From Agelas oroides (taxonomy: Eukaryota > Porifera > Demospongiae > Agelasida > Agelasidae): a stretch of DNA of 64,000 bases. Positions 12,986 through 24,441 of the stretch are shown here, piece by piece. Both the position numbers and the translations under genes were made by a program. The stretch is from NCBI GenBank assembly GCA_949130485.1, contig OX422197.1:3106205-3170204 (forward strand). Reading direction: 5' to 3'. Each line of letters opens with the position of its first letter. Position 1 is the stretch's first letter. The notes below the pieces were generated by a model, which saw only the letters and a list, made by a program, of their open reading frames with translations, searched no databases and had not been told where the DNA came from.

Positions 12986-15900
12986 TTAATTCTTGGCAAC
13001 TAAACCAGGTGATACCCCAAGAATGCAGAAGGCAGCCCATTTTGCTGGGCTACTGTCTCTAGTGAGGAGCGCAAGCATAGCTTTGTGAAGGGCATACGGA
13101 GCATCTTGATGAATTTGATACTCAGCATAAAAGTGCTTCATCAAGTCAGCTGTTGATTCATCATGAATGGACCAAAGCGTCACAATGACACAGGTAGCAC
13201 CAGCACTGAGAATCGACCTAGACAGTCCTAGTACTCCATCCCTCGTGATCTTCCCGCAAGCAGTTTTGCAGCAGCTTAGGACAAAAAGTTTGCTCTTGAG
13301 TGCAAGCTGCTGTATCTCAGCTGAAGTGAGAACTCCACTACATTGTGAATCAGATTTAGCCAAGATAATGGCACCCTTTGAAGAATAGTCCCCATCATGA
13401 TGTGGGTCAGAATCACTTTTCAAAGAAAGGTGATCAACAAGCGAGTCACTCAGAATTGCATGAGTGGCTAGATGGACAATATTATAGGAGGTGAGTTGTG
13501 ACTTTATTGCCTCTTTTGTTGCCTCACTGCCAGTAAGAAGCTTACCACCCAGGATAGATACAACAGACCGGGCTTCAAGTTCTGAGCCTGGGAGTTGTGG
13601 AATGACTGCTAAAGGCATTTGGGGGTTGCCAACTGCAAGTGCATGCAGGTCTGTATCCTTGGGGTGATCTCTAACTTTCAACAATACAAGATGAAGAAGG
13701 TGAAGTGATGGAGAGACGGAGATAACAAATTGTTCAACAAGATGTCGAGTAGGACCCTTCAAAGCTGGATATGGCACACTAAAAAGGTTACCTTGGGGAA
13801 TGAAGATAAGTCGTTGTAATTCCCTCTTGCCATCACTAGATATAGATTCCTCTATTGGTTGAAAGAGCAAGTGATACAGGCTGGAAAGCTTTTCTGCATG
13901 CACACTGCGCTTCACTTTTCGCTTCACAATGGTAAGATCTCTTGAAGATATAGTATCGTCCGATGACTCTGGGGATGCATCTAGCTTGTTGAACTGCATT
14001 TCTTCCACTCCAATTTCACGCATCATACTATCAAGGAAGCCTTCATTGAGTTCCAGATTCTTTTCAACTGCTTTCTTATCTCCGATACACACCTTTCTGA
14101 ACTCAACATCAGCTGCCTCTTTATTTGGTGCTATAAGCCAGATGTAGAGCCAAGTCTGCTTTGTGCCTTTTGCCTGCAAAAGTGGATCATCCACCAAAGA
14201 GTAAACCACAAGGTAGGAGGAAAGCATAGCAGCTAGGCACCCTACTTCCCTCATTGCATGTGACAAACCCTCAAGGTCAAGATCCCCTTGTTTATCAAAA
14301 ACACTAGCTATGGTAGCCAGAAAGTCGTCTCGTGGGTGTGACTTTACTTGGACGAGATCAGCCAAGGCACGAGCTCTCCCCATTTCAGACACTAGCAGAG
14401 CTGCTTCGGTAAGGCCCTGCTCTGCAAGAACAAACTGCAGCATTGAAAATGTTCTGGACTGGTTCTTCTCAAAATTGGCAATCTTGAGAAGGTCATCTTC
14501 TTTGCTCAGACGTGATCTGATTTCAAGGCTTGTTTGCAAGGCAAGGATTGCATACTTCTTGGCCATGTCTAGGTCATCCAAGAGAAGGTAGTCAAGTGCT
14601 AGCTCATTCTGCATTATGGAAAGGCCACCTGTATCTAATCGCTTTTGAGCATTATCTGCATAAAGCAAGTGATACTTGATAGCATCTTTGTGTCTTCCAA
14701 TGGCCCTACACGCACTTCCCATGTTACCATAGGCTGTTCCCTCTCCAAGTAGATCACCTATATCCTTTGCTAGCTCAAGAGATTTTTCAAAGAGTGGAAG
14801 GGTAAGATCATGATACCCAAGGCTATGATAAGTTTTCCCTATGTTATTCATGCACCACCTAACGCCCTGTACATCTCCAAGCTCCCTGGCTAGCTGAAGA
14901 CGTGAAGAGAGAAATACAACTGCTGTGTCATAGTCTGGTTGGTTGAGGGAGTAGTTTGTAAAACCCAAGTACCCACAGGCTAGTGCAAGGGCCGCAATGT
15001 CACCTCGATGGAGAGCAAAGTTGTAGTATATGCGCTGCCGTTTGAGGGCTTTTGCATACAACCCAGATGAACGATAAGCCCTGCCAAGCTCTGCTTTCCT
15101 TTCTGCTTCTCTAGCTTTGTCATCTAAATCCTTTGCCAATTTGATAGATTCTTTGAAGTATTTCACAGCACTGTGCCAGTCGGCAGCAGAGCGACAGATA
15201 TTGCCTAGAGCTTGCTTTAGAATTCCCTCAGTAAACTTATTGAGTGATGCATTCCCAATAAGCGGTTTCAGTTTTGCGAGTGCCTCATCGTTCTTACCTG
15301 TCATATAGGTGCATACTTGTTGGTAAATGAAAGCAAGAAGCTCACGATCAGGTGTCAAGGAAGAAGATTTCCTGGCTAAGAGCTCAGCTTTGAGGTAATG
15401 ATCCTGAGATTTGACAATACTGTTGGTAGCCCTGTGTGCATGTCCAAGAAGTAGCTCTGCTCGAAACTGGGTTTCTGTTATAGTGTATGCATATTGGTAG
15501 AACACAAAGAAGACAAAGAAGATGGTACTTGGAACAAAGAGTAGTATGATTACTGAGAGTGTACAAGAAGGGCCCACTCACCTTCTCTCTTATTTATGTA
15601 CACTCTAGGTCAAGTTTGTGGCTATAGTAACAAATTATTATGACTTAAATACATTCAAGGAGAAATTAGTCATCGCTGCTGATCAGGACCAATATAGTAC
15701 ACCCTTCCAGCTTGAAAAGTCTATGTATATATACATACATGTTATTCACATACACTATGAAGTGGTGAAACTGTGAGTATAGTATGTGCAAAAAAAGATA
15801 GTAGCCAACGTCCCTGTCCTTGTTAATGGGTCAATGAGCGCCTAGATCCTCCATGAGTCTTAACAATGAGGGAAGAAAAACTTGTTACCATGGTGATGGC

Positions 15901-18900
15901 TACTAAAGAGCAATAACTGTTTCATTTTCATTAAGTTAGCGGCTTGGGTCTTACTACAGAATCATGCAATTGTTAAAACCTTAAAAATGTCTAGTAGAGT
16001 ACTCTAGTACATGATGGCTTGCTTACATGCTTCTCCTAGCTACCACACTGTTTATTTGACAAGACTTGAAAAAACATTAAAAATGTAAATGGATGTAGGG
16101 ATGGCATGCCAAAAAGCATGCAAACAAGGTAGGGATGATATAATAGTGAAGGTAAATTAACAAAGCCTCATCCCTGCATCTTTTTCACATTAGTTTGCAA
16201 CTGTAATGTAAAAATATGTAGGGATAGGGCTTTGTAAATTTACCTTCACTATTATATCATCCCTACCTTGTTTGCATGCTTTTTGGCATGCCATCCCTAC
16301 ATCCATTTACATTTTTAATGTTTTTTCAAGTCTTGTTTCTGTACTTTTTTGATGTTAATCTCAGTTACAGTTAGACCTAAGCCTATGAAGAAATTTTTCT
16401 TTCAAAACTTGAAACGGGATTGACAATTTAGTAGTGGTTCCAAGCATATATAATAACTTTGCCAGCTAGAATCTGATGAGGGCCAACCACTCTCCGGAGC
16501 TTCGCACGATAAACCGATCTCCTGAATGTGTGGCCTGACGACTGACCAGCTGCAGCACAGTTTACTAAAGCTGTGAGTAGCTACTTTATTTAGTGTAGCT
16601 ATAAGTTAGCAGCTGAATGCAGCGCCTTACCTGTGTGGCGTTCGTAAACCTTCCCACTACGGGAAGAGACCGTGCCGGCCGTGCGCGTGGTCCACTCGCG
16701 ATTTCGCTCGTGCACTAGCCTCGTTCCCAAACAATGTGATCGTGGTATTTGGCCTGGGAACGAGACTATATGTGCGCATGCGTACAACATTAGAAAATGG
16801 CGTCCTTCGCAACGGACAGCAACCACAGAGTGTTGTGAATGGCTTTTATCGACCAGGGTGAATTTGAGACTATGAAGACGCTGAGTGGTTGGGAAGCTGC
16901 GCGCTGTGATGAGCATCCGTTTCGTGCTAAAATCAAGGTGAGTGCTTGAACCGTTTTTGAGTTATCGTTGTTTGAACAAAAGTCGTAACAAGAAAGAAAG
17001 AAAGAAAGAAAGAAGAATACGAAAAATGGCACTTTTGCTATCGCACACTTTTGTGTTTAGCTGTCTTCCGCGTGGCTTTTGGCCACTTATATGAGTCTTG
17101 CTGATCACAAAGGCACTCAAAGAGGAAGCCTGGATGCTTAAATAAACTTTTTGCGTGTTTGTGGTGAAGTTATACGGCTTTTGCTTAAGTATTGCATATA
17201 TTGCGCGTTGGCGCCATCCCTACATAGAGAGTCTACCGACTCTCTGATAGTACTATACAGTAACATTTGTTTAAATGACATGATGCGATTACACATACCA
17301 AAGTCATTATTTTGACCGTATACCCCTCTATGTCTTACTAACCAGGATTCTCAAGAGCTGCAGCTCTTTTAGAAAGGTCTTCAGCCAGCTGCACGGCTTT
17401 GGAAAGTGGTCCCACACAGAGCAATAGTTCAGTGAGCTCAAGAAGACATTCACATTCCTTAAACAAACAGAAACAAAATTAGTAACATATGAGTAGAGGT
17501 TCTGTCATAGCATGTTATGCAATTTGTAAGGCAAAACGTATACAGACTCTCTAACTAAGTTGAAGTTGCTAACTCGTTGAATTTGTCTTCACACTCTCAA
17601 AAGCACTCCCACATGCTATCACAAAAGACTGACTAAGCCATTTCCACATGCTCCGTGTGAAGCACATTATGTGTGCGCATGCATATGCCTAGTATTATTA
17701 TTGTTGAGCATACCATCAAAGGTGACAGCACTGCAGCATTGCTGATACTTTCCAAAGTACATTGAGCTGCAAAAAGGTTTGAAGACTTCAGCTGTAGTGC
17801 CTGGGACATCAGCTCATCTATTTGGTAACGTATAAGTGCATGTAGAACAAACAATCACATGCTGGTAAAGAACATACTCTACAAGTTTAGCAGTGAGAAG
17901 AATGGGAGTACTGAATGTGTTATCACATGTCCAACCCACATTAATGAATGTACGAGTTCACGGGGAAGCCTTGCAGGTATGTGCAGTTGATGAAAACTTG
18001 TCTTTTAACTATTAGTCATGTAAAAATTTGCATCATTACAAAGTCTCAGAGAATCTGCATTAAGTCATGCAAGAATCCATGTCAGGTACGTACTACATGT
18101 CATGCATGCTACACAAATCAGTTACACCAAGCTATACCGGACTTGTTTGTTACCTTCGGTTTTTATTACTCATGCTGCGTACTTGTAACAATACAGACGG
18201 TAAATCATGATACTATGGTGATACTTATATTTATACCTCTGCAGCCAATAGCCCTACAAAATTAACATGAGAATTTGGCAATACAGGTGACACATGTTGC
18301 AAAGATTTTACAAATCCTGTGCCAAGTGCGTAACTCATGAGGCAGAGTTGATTTTAGGAAAACAGACAATGGGTGCAACTGGCATGCAAGTGCTGTACTT
18401 CTGCTGGAGGCTCACTTGCTTATTTAGAGGCTTGATACTTGCTCTCCATTGCAGAAGTTGGTGGAATTGGTGTAGACTCGACCCTAGACTCTGTTGTGTC
18501 ACAGCTTTGGAGAAATTCTACTCCAAGCTGTGAGACAAAACCTGGAATGGAAACTCTTTCAGGACTTCTCTCGGTTGGCTGCAGCTGTTCAATGTTGTGT
18601 AGTTTTTCTTCAATTCCAACCACAAAAATTTTCACATCAAATCATCATAAAATGCCCTACAATGCTGCAGTCCTCTGCATTTGATGATAATTTGATGTGA
18701 AAATTGGTTGGAATTGTGGAATCGTCTACCTATGGACATTGTTTGTGCCCCTAGTTTGTGCTCTTTCAAGAAGAGGCTAAATTTCCTGTAACTGTTCAAT
18801 TGGTATCTCTGTTGGTGCTTGCACATTATTCTTCGTTTGTCTTGTTTCTGTATTCTCACTCTTTGTTTTGGGCAGCCTTTATATTAGCCGCATGGCTAGG

Positions 18901-19389
18901 TGGCTTCACCCTTGTATACACTCCTGGTGTTCCGTATAAATAAAATAAAAAATGTTAAAAATTGAAAAAAAAATTGAAGAAAAAAAAACTACACACAAGC
19001 TGGAATGAAAAGCCTGCGTTTGAGGCTATAATTGGCACACCCTTTGGTAACTTTAGGAATAAGATGTAGCTACTCGCAGTTATGATGCAGAATAATTTCA
19101 GTTTGGGTGTTAAGTAGTGATGTATGAATACAGAGTAGAGTATCTAGTTTAATCAGTGTACTATTAGCCTGAAAACGGGACGCCTAGCATCACGATCCAG
19201 ACGGCCAGAAGAGAAAGGTCATATCCATTTATAGTATTTGAATATAGCCCACCTACCTGGTGACAGGAGGGCATCCGGTGGTGGGGAACTGTACTTGGCT
19301 GCTGCGTCTTTCAGTTCGGTAATTCGGCTCTGGATTTTTTGGAAGTGTGGTCGTGCTAAAGCTACATGCGCCTCTGTCAGATACTCCAT
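12986..19389 (-). CDS. TPR-CHAT domain protein (caspase-like/separase-like protease)
   Basis: Exons: 19389-19257, 17817-17714, 17457-17343, 15474-12986; 2841 nt, 946 residues, every junction in phase. Residues about 40-500 are helical tetratricopeptide-type repeats (for example YFKESIKLAKDL, LPLFEKSLELAKDIGD, GEGTAYGNMGSACRAIG). The C-terminal third is a CHAT domain with the His-Cys dyad: HLATH (His789) and LSCCKTAC (Cys853), followed by AGATCVIVTLW and the T-x-x-L-M-x-x-F-Y helix. CHAT is a clan CD (caspase/separase) peptidase fold. The large last exon could be read further upstream as a hydrophobic segment, but that stretch is a polypyrimidine tract ending in the splice acceptor before 15474, so I exclude a membrane anchor. 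Animal relatives are TTC28-like proteins. Substrate is unknown. It faces a divergent gene across 219 bp. Confidence 0.85.
16060..16335. mobile_element. foldback MITE in the TPR-CHAT intron
   Basis: Arms of about 100 bp (from caagacttgaaaaaacatt to its complement ending at 16335) fold on each other. They contain the internal blocks gatgtagggatggcatgcc and aaacaaggtagggatgatat, shared in part with 11985-12110. Remaining intron sequence shows no further exon. Confidence 0.75.
16716..16768. repeat. TAGCC-type hairpin in a promoter region
   Basis: Imperfect hairpin with TAGCCTCGTTCCCA at the left and GGGAACGAGACTA at the right. No convincing target-site duplication remains. It lies about 70 bp upstream of the ATG of the nested small gene. 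Confidence 0.55.
16839..17141 (+). CDS. small two-exon gene nested antisense in a TPR-CHAT intron
   Basis: Exon 1 is 16839-16937 (33 codons, ending at AAG before gtgagtgc). Exon 2 is 17061-17141, after a pyrimidine-rich acceptor (acttttgtgtttag). Phase 0 joins to phase 0 and gives 59 residues ending in TAA. AATAAA (17140-17145) overlaps the stop codon, so the mRNA would have almost no 3' UTR before cleavage. The product is hydrophilic with one short apolar stretch (SSAWLLATYMSLA); no domain is recognised. The ATG is preceded by a GC-rich, promoter-like region (16640-16838). The structure looks like a real gene, but function is unknown, and exon 1 could instead belong to a longer gene. Confidence 0.45.
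18690..18960 (+). mobile_element. truncated LINE 3' end
   Basis: The frame reads WNRLP, then APSLCSFKKRL, then stop. This is the usual C-terminal signature of non-LTR retrotransposon reverse transcriptases (W-N-x-L-P ... S-F-K-x-x-L). A short A/T-rich tail with repeated AATAAA-like units follows. The rest of the element is missing. A short inverted copy of the block ttgatgtgaaaatt lies just upstream (about 18615-18650). Confidence 0.65.
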
Positions 19390-19608
19390 CGCGTGACACC
19401 AGTAGTTCCGCTAGCGGCTGAAGTTACGTACATTTTATTTACACAGGAAATAAGTACAAGGGACACATCCGGTCAGCACGGATTGAGCGACCTAAATAAG
19501 CGCTATTTTCAACTCGAATTTTCTTGAGAACCGTGTGGACCACAGCAAAGCAGTTTGTGCTAGACGGTAGCTGAAAGCATTGTCTTTCAAACGAATCTTG
19601 TTATAAGC
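19390..19608. promoter_or_regulatory. candidate bidirectional promoter
   Basis: Only 219 bp separate the ATG of the minus-strand TPR-CHAT gene (19389) from the ATG of the plus-strand small gene (19609). The arrangement is head to head. No TATA box is obvious. Compact divergent promoters are common in sponge genomes. Confidence 0.45.
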
Positions 19609-21450
19609 ATGCAGAGTGAAGTGCTGGGTTTTAACAACGGGAAATATCAGACTCCTCCAAATCGCGAGGCAGCGATGTCGTCACAGAAGCTACTGCAGAC
19701 ACCCAGCTCACAGTAGGTATGGACTGTTTGTGCCCACATATGTTTAGTACATGGGTGGAAGGCTTCACAAGTCTGATTTGGTCTGTGTCTCTAGTTTAGT
19801 TAGGAAGCTAGAGACGGTGAAATTTTGATCAATTTTTAATGTTTACTGTATACAGCTTGAATGGTATTGACTGCTGTTGTATGGGGATAAAATACTTACA
19901 AGTGTAGTAATTCATCAATTTCTCAGTCATCCACCTCCAGACACTGTCAAGGGGTAGTCAATCATAAAATTATGTTGCCTGAGAAGCATTTGCGACCAGG
20001 ATCAAGAATTTTGATCGGCAAAAATGCGCTTGAATGCTTGATTGTTCCCTTCCGAAGCTCTTGACCGTTTCATTACTGTAGCTCAAAGGCCAAATTGGCA
20101 GCCGCGTGTTCTTGGTATCCTTGATTCGTTGATTTTGCAGTTCGTATAATCAGCTCTTAAAAAAACGATCACTTCATTCCATTCTGATCCCGGTTGCAAA
20201 CGCTACTACAGGGGAAATACAAATGACTACTTCTTCACTGTATCTCATTCTCTTCACCTTCACGTTCTGAACTCACCTCCTAAGGTGTTGTATATATTCA
20301 CAATTTGAGTTTATCTATTTATCTAGCCTCATAATCAGGCTCTTCCCACTGAAAAGGGAGAGAGCCTGGTATCTTATGGTAGACTAGTCTCGCAAGCCTG
20401 ACCCACTTCCACAAGAGAAGGGAAGGGTCTGGTGAGCTGCGTATACAAACCGTGTCCTGCCGCACAGTACAGTGCGGTACAATCACATTGCAGTATTTTG
20501 TCACATGACACATTACGTCACTGTTTGAGTAGCAATAGCCGTCTTGAAAATGGTGAAAGAGAGCTAGGACATCTTTTCTGCTACTGTAGGAACTGTACAA
20601 ACACTTTGACTATACTTCTCAGGGAGCGTGCTTACTCCACAACAGGTAATTCAAGAGTGCATTATTTGCTATGTCATCCAACTAATTGCATTCCGGTGGG
20701 ACACTGCTTGTATACGCAGCTCACCAGACCCTTTCCTTCTCTTGCAGAAGTGGGTCAGGGTTGCGAGACTAATGGTAGACCACACAGGGATGGACTGACC
20801 AGGATACCTACACACATTCAAGCACAAGCGCTCTCAAGACTACTATAGTTTCTTTTGAGTGGGTATGGCTTTAGTGTGTTACCTTCATGTTTGTAGACAG
20901 CGATATACACTGGAACTAGTTGATTTCTTGAGTCATTGTCAACAACTTAGACAATAACTATGCTAGCTTACAATGCTCAACAAACAACATTTCTGGCCAT
21001 TCTGCCAGTCAGGTGCCGTATCCTGCATACTTGGGAATCCACTGCACTGTCTACATTGCAGTTTATGGCTGTTGTAGCAAATTGTTTTTGTGCCATTGTA
21101 GCAATGCATACACTTGGCATGATCACAAGTTCTGAGATGCATGCAATTAAGGTGTATCTACCTTGTGTGTACCCTTGACATCACGCACATGATAAAACGT
21201 ACTAGGCTGTCTCCCTCCTTAACAGGGAGAGCCTGCAAACAAGGCTACTTTGCAGGTGTGTGTTTGTGTGGAAATTTTAAATATGCATCAGCAGATGGCC
21301 CTGTGCTGCTCCCTTTTAATGTTTTCAAGGAGTCTGTTGACTAGCATTGGGGATGATGAAAAAACTTCTCCCTTTTCCAGGCCGTACCCGACAACTGGCA
21401 CAAGGAGCAGACAGGCTAACACCATGGTGGAATCCGTTGCAGTAGATTGA
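19609..21450 (+). CDS. small two-exon protein divergent from TPR-CHAT gene
   Basis: Exon 1 is 19609-19712, with 34 codons plus CA before a gtaggt donor. The best matching acceptor is the strong tract cttctcccttttccag, giving exon 2 at 21381-21450; CA plus G restores Gln and the frame runs to TGA. The 57-residue product is polar, rich in Ser, Thr, Gln and Pro, and probably disordered; I do not recognise it. A second good donor (GCAGAG before gtaagc) follows the stop by 8 nt, so either the 3' UTR has an intron or the real frame continues elsewhere. A 388-bp MITE lies within the intron. Confidence 0.4.
20384..20771. mobile_element. 388-bp TAGTC-type MITE with 8-bp TSD
   Basis: Terminal arms of about 65 bp (TAGTCTCGCAAGCCTGACCC and onward, inverted at the right end) enclose about 260 bp. 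A perfect 8-bp duplication, atggtaga, lies at 20376-20383 and 20772-20779. The 8-bp duplication points to the hAT superfamily. This is the longest clear member of the family that also includes the 25-bp element at 63229. A 138-residue open frame crossing it is a by-product of the repeat. Confidence 0.8.
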
Positions 21451-21555
21451 ATGCAGAGGTAAGCCGTCCTCAAAATTTTCATTACTTTCATTCCAATTTA
21501 GTACCTTCTTCAACTCCTTAATTGTTCCAATTGTCGTCACCTTTACACCAACCTT

Positions 21556-21803
21556 GAGGTAGCCTCATTCCCAGGCCTTTTTCACCTCCAGTGTTTGATA
21601 ACTTGCAGGGAAGGCTTGGAAACGAGGCTATCTTGGGGTGTATTCACTGGAATGAAACCTTCGTTATACTCTTCACCACAGGCCTGACAGATACAGACCG
21701 TTCCAGCTACATCTGGAGCCAGTTGGAGAAATATACCTTTGCTTGGCCTCCAGTTTACTGAACGTGCATAACAGTTGTCATTTTCATTGCACAATGTGTA
21801 CAT
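21556..21803 (-). other. cysteine-rich ORF fragment and adjoining TAGCC hairpin
   Basis: The minus strand reads CTLC, later a lone NC, then CICQAC with a hydrophobic core (FLQLAPDVAGTVC), suggesting a zinc-binding module. No splice context or start could be fixed, and its 3' end runs into a TAGCC-type hairpin (about 21558-21630). It may be a transposon-derived fragment. Confidence 0.2.
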
Positions 21804-22834
21804 TCACACCTGGATAGGCCTGGCTGGCCCTGAGTGCTCTAGCCTTTCAGATTGGAGTGAGATCGGCCATGCTGAAGATTAATCAATTCAAGCACTTCGA
21901 CTTGATAAATATTTTACAAGTACAGTTGTCCACTTCAAATGCTCTAGATTTAATGATGGCATTAGTGAGGATCTGTTTATGTATTGTAAATTCTGAATTA
22001 CATAATAGTAACTGTATTTGATGTAGATTACCATGTACATTCTTAATGAAATTTAAGTCATTTTCTATGAGCTGTGGTAGCTAAACTAATGCGTAGACAC
22101 ACTTCTTTAGTTCATGCAAAGAAGTTGTACCAATCCCCTTTCAAATGATCTCACTTCTGATGGAATTCTGTTTGTGAGCTGGATTTGTGCAGTAGAAATG
22201 TGTACCACATCAGTTAGTGAATATTTTGACCATACGAAGCTTTACTACTCCTCATTTAGCCGGTTTCCCTTTGGTGTTTGAGTGGGTTGAAACCTGAATA
22301 GAGGACTTATCGCTTGTCAAAACTGTGAAAACCGCGTGTTCATAGACCGTATAGTTCCTGAGAAAAATCAAGTTGAAGTTGTCGCACATTTGGGTAAGTT
22401 GACCGTTCATTCACAGGAAGTGCTACTTCCGCTTTACGCGCCAGGACACCACCTCCCGTTACACTGCCTGGGGTAAGGGGACTTTCCCGGGGGATCTCCC
22501 TTCTCAACACAAGTTGAAGTGTCGCAAGCATATACCGTCTATACTCACTGAGTTACAGGTGGACAGCAATTGCAGCGCGATGTCGTCTGTCAGTCCGAAC
22601 AGAGTAAGTACTTTTGAAGCGATCTCTCACTGTAGTACAAATGCAATAGGAAATTATGGCTAGTCTCGAAGCTAGACCCACCTATAATTATCCCCCTGCG
22701 CGTTTTCTAGTTGGGTCTGGTTTGTGAGACTCGGTAGGACTTCTGGGTTCACCCGCAGAACCCTAACTATAGTTTGGCCACATGAAGCTATAGTGTGGTT
22801 GTATAAACGACCACACAGTGGTCATCATCAGTCT
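21804..22834. other. no confirmed gene; possible first exon at 22581
   Basis: Mostly AT-rich unique sequence. An ATG at 22581 begins eight codons that stop at a strong donor (AACAGA before gtaagtac), preceded by GC-richer sequence. No compatible second exon was found. An imperfect TAGTC-type hairpin occupies about 22661-22730. Confidence 0.25.
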
Positions 22835-23585
22835 GGCCATACCAAATTGATTTTATGTTTCACGGATTGCTTAGGTCAGAAACATGACCCGGTAGGCAGG
22901 CAAAATATAAACGAAGTGGCTAGAGAGCCGGCTGTGGAAATTACATTCTAGGGTCGATAACTTCTGATAGCAAACTCCAATTTTAATGAAACTAGTATCA
23001 GTAGATAGAGCTTTAAAAGAGCTACAAAATGATACCCTTTTCGTTAGACTGTGCCTTATATTGTCGTAAATACAAATACAAACGCTTAAAGAACCGGTAC
23101 CGGTACTTTAAGATTATGCGAAGTGAATTTTACTAGGTACGGCGGCTGTACTAAACATCTTGCTGGAAAAAAGGATATCATTTTGTAGCTCTTTTAAAGC
23201 TCTATCTACTGATACTAGTTTCATTAAAATTGGAGTTTGCTATCAGAAGTTATCGACCCTAGAATGTAATTTCCACAACCGGCTCTCTAGCCACTTCGAA
23301 ATAAAAATGACGAAACCTCTCATGAATTTAATTAGATATGCTCAGCCACACAAAACTGCTTGCCATCCTCCATCCTTGCCACGTTGTGAGTACTTAGCCT
23401 CGTTTCCAGGCCTTCGCGCGTTCGCCGCGTTCAGCGACGAACGCGCGAAGGCCTGAGAACGAGGCTAGTGAGTACCGGATTACGTGTACATATTAATTGC
23501 ATTTTTACTTTTTTTTTTCAATTTTCCAAAAAAAAGACCCGGCCGGATCCGTGAAACATAAAATCAATTTGGTATGGCCTCTGCA
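22835..23585. mobile_element. long foldback element, about 750 bp
   Basis: The left arm (about 22835-23035) is the complement of two right-arm segments (about 23165-23300 and 23550-23585). The arms match closely over more than 130 bp around ctagagagccggctgtgg and agctttaaaagagctac. The right arm is interrupted by the younger palindromic micro-MITE at 23394-23467. No open frame of note. Confidence 0.75.
23394..23467. mobile_element. 74-bp palindromic micro-MITE, nested
   Basis: TAGCCTCGTTTCCAGGCC-type arms with a GC-rich inner palindrome. A perfect 8-bp duplication gtgagtac flanks it (23386-23393, 23468-23475). It is nested in the arm of the older foldback element. Confidence 0.85.
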
Positions 23586-23726
23586 TCTGGGTGTTTCATA
23601 AAAGCAGATAATCTGCTATTCCAAACACTGAGTTGCTATATTAAATGATTGTGTTGTTACTCAGCATACCCACCTGTGTACCAATCATGCTCACTTGTCA
23701 CAGTAAATCTGCCTGTACCTTTCATG

Positions 23727-24441
23727 CTATCATGGCGTACGGTAGTACGCCATATGTAGGGATGACCCCGAAAAAAAATGGCCGCCACATTAAAAGTGCA
23801 CAAATAACACGCTCGAAATGTCTTCGTTAGATTAGTCAAAGGCCTGTATGAGCCATATCAGGCATTATCGAGTGTTTTCATGAGCAAAAAGACTGTTAAG
23901 TTTGCTGGAAAGTATCGCTAAGCACCAGACCGGCAAGTCGCCAAAACGGACAAATCGTCTATCTTCTGACTTTCTTTCTTCTTCTTCTTCTTCTGCCTCT
24001 CACCGCGATAGCACGATAACGGCTGGAGCTTTTACAACGATTCAAACGCAAAACAACAGGATAAATCACTAGGTATTGCACCTGCCACTTATCGGTCTAA
24101 AAGAAAGAACTCAAACTTGTCGGCGATTCTCAGGTAATCTCACACTTACGCTAGCTGCTACACGCCATTTTGCTCGAATTAAATATTACTCATAATTACG
24201 TCACCAGGGTTCAACTGAGCACGTGGTTCAGTACTTCGTAGAGAAGGTGAGAATTGAGCGTTGCAGTTTGCAAATCTGATTTCGTGGATCAGTTGACGTA
24301 GTTGTGCTGCACTTTACATCGAACGCAATATGCGTAATGTCCGCAAGAAACGAGCGCAGTACAAGCAGAACTACCTGCGAAACAAAGGGGAAAAAAAGGC
24401 AAGCGTCCCGTAATAGTTACTGGAAGGACCCGGAGAAACAC
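23727..24441 (+). mobile_element. dispersed repeat unit, copy A (5' part)
   Basis: Begins at a small hairpin (atggcgtac, ggta, gtacgccat) followed by gtagggatgacccc, and runs about 700 bp into the start of the tandem-repeat ORF. It aligns along its length with 49053-49802. Both copies carry a CTT-trinucleotide run in the middle. This is probably a transposable element whose coding part is the ORF at 24337. Confidence 0.65.

Noticed and set aside
15475..15577. Hydrophobic N-terminal extension of the TPR-CHAT ORF, looking like a signal anchor
   Set aside because: It is the pyrimidine-rich end of an intron closing in ataacag; the upstream exons join in phase at 15474.
18420..18635. Minus-strand open frame in TPR-CHAT intron 1 as an extra exon
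   Set aside because: No acceptor precedes it, the flanking exons already join in phase, and it adjoins LINE-derived sequence.
20432..20848. 138-residue open frame
   Set aside because: It runs through the arms of a MITE with an 8-bp duplication and has no domain.
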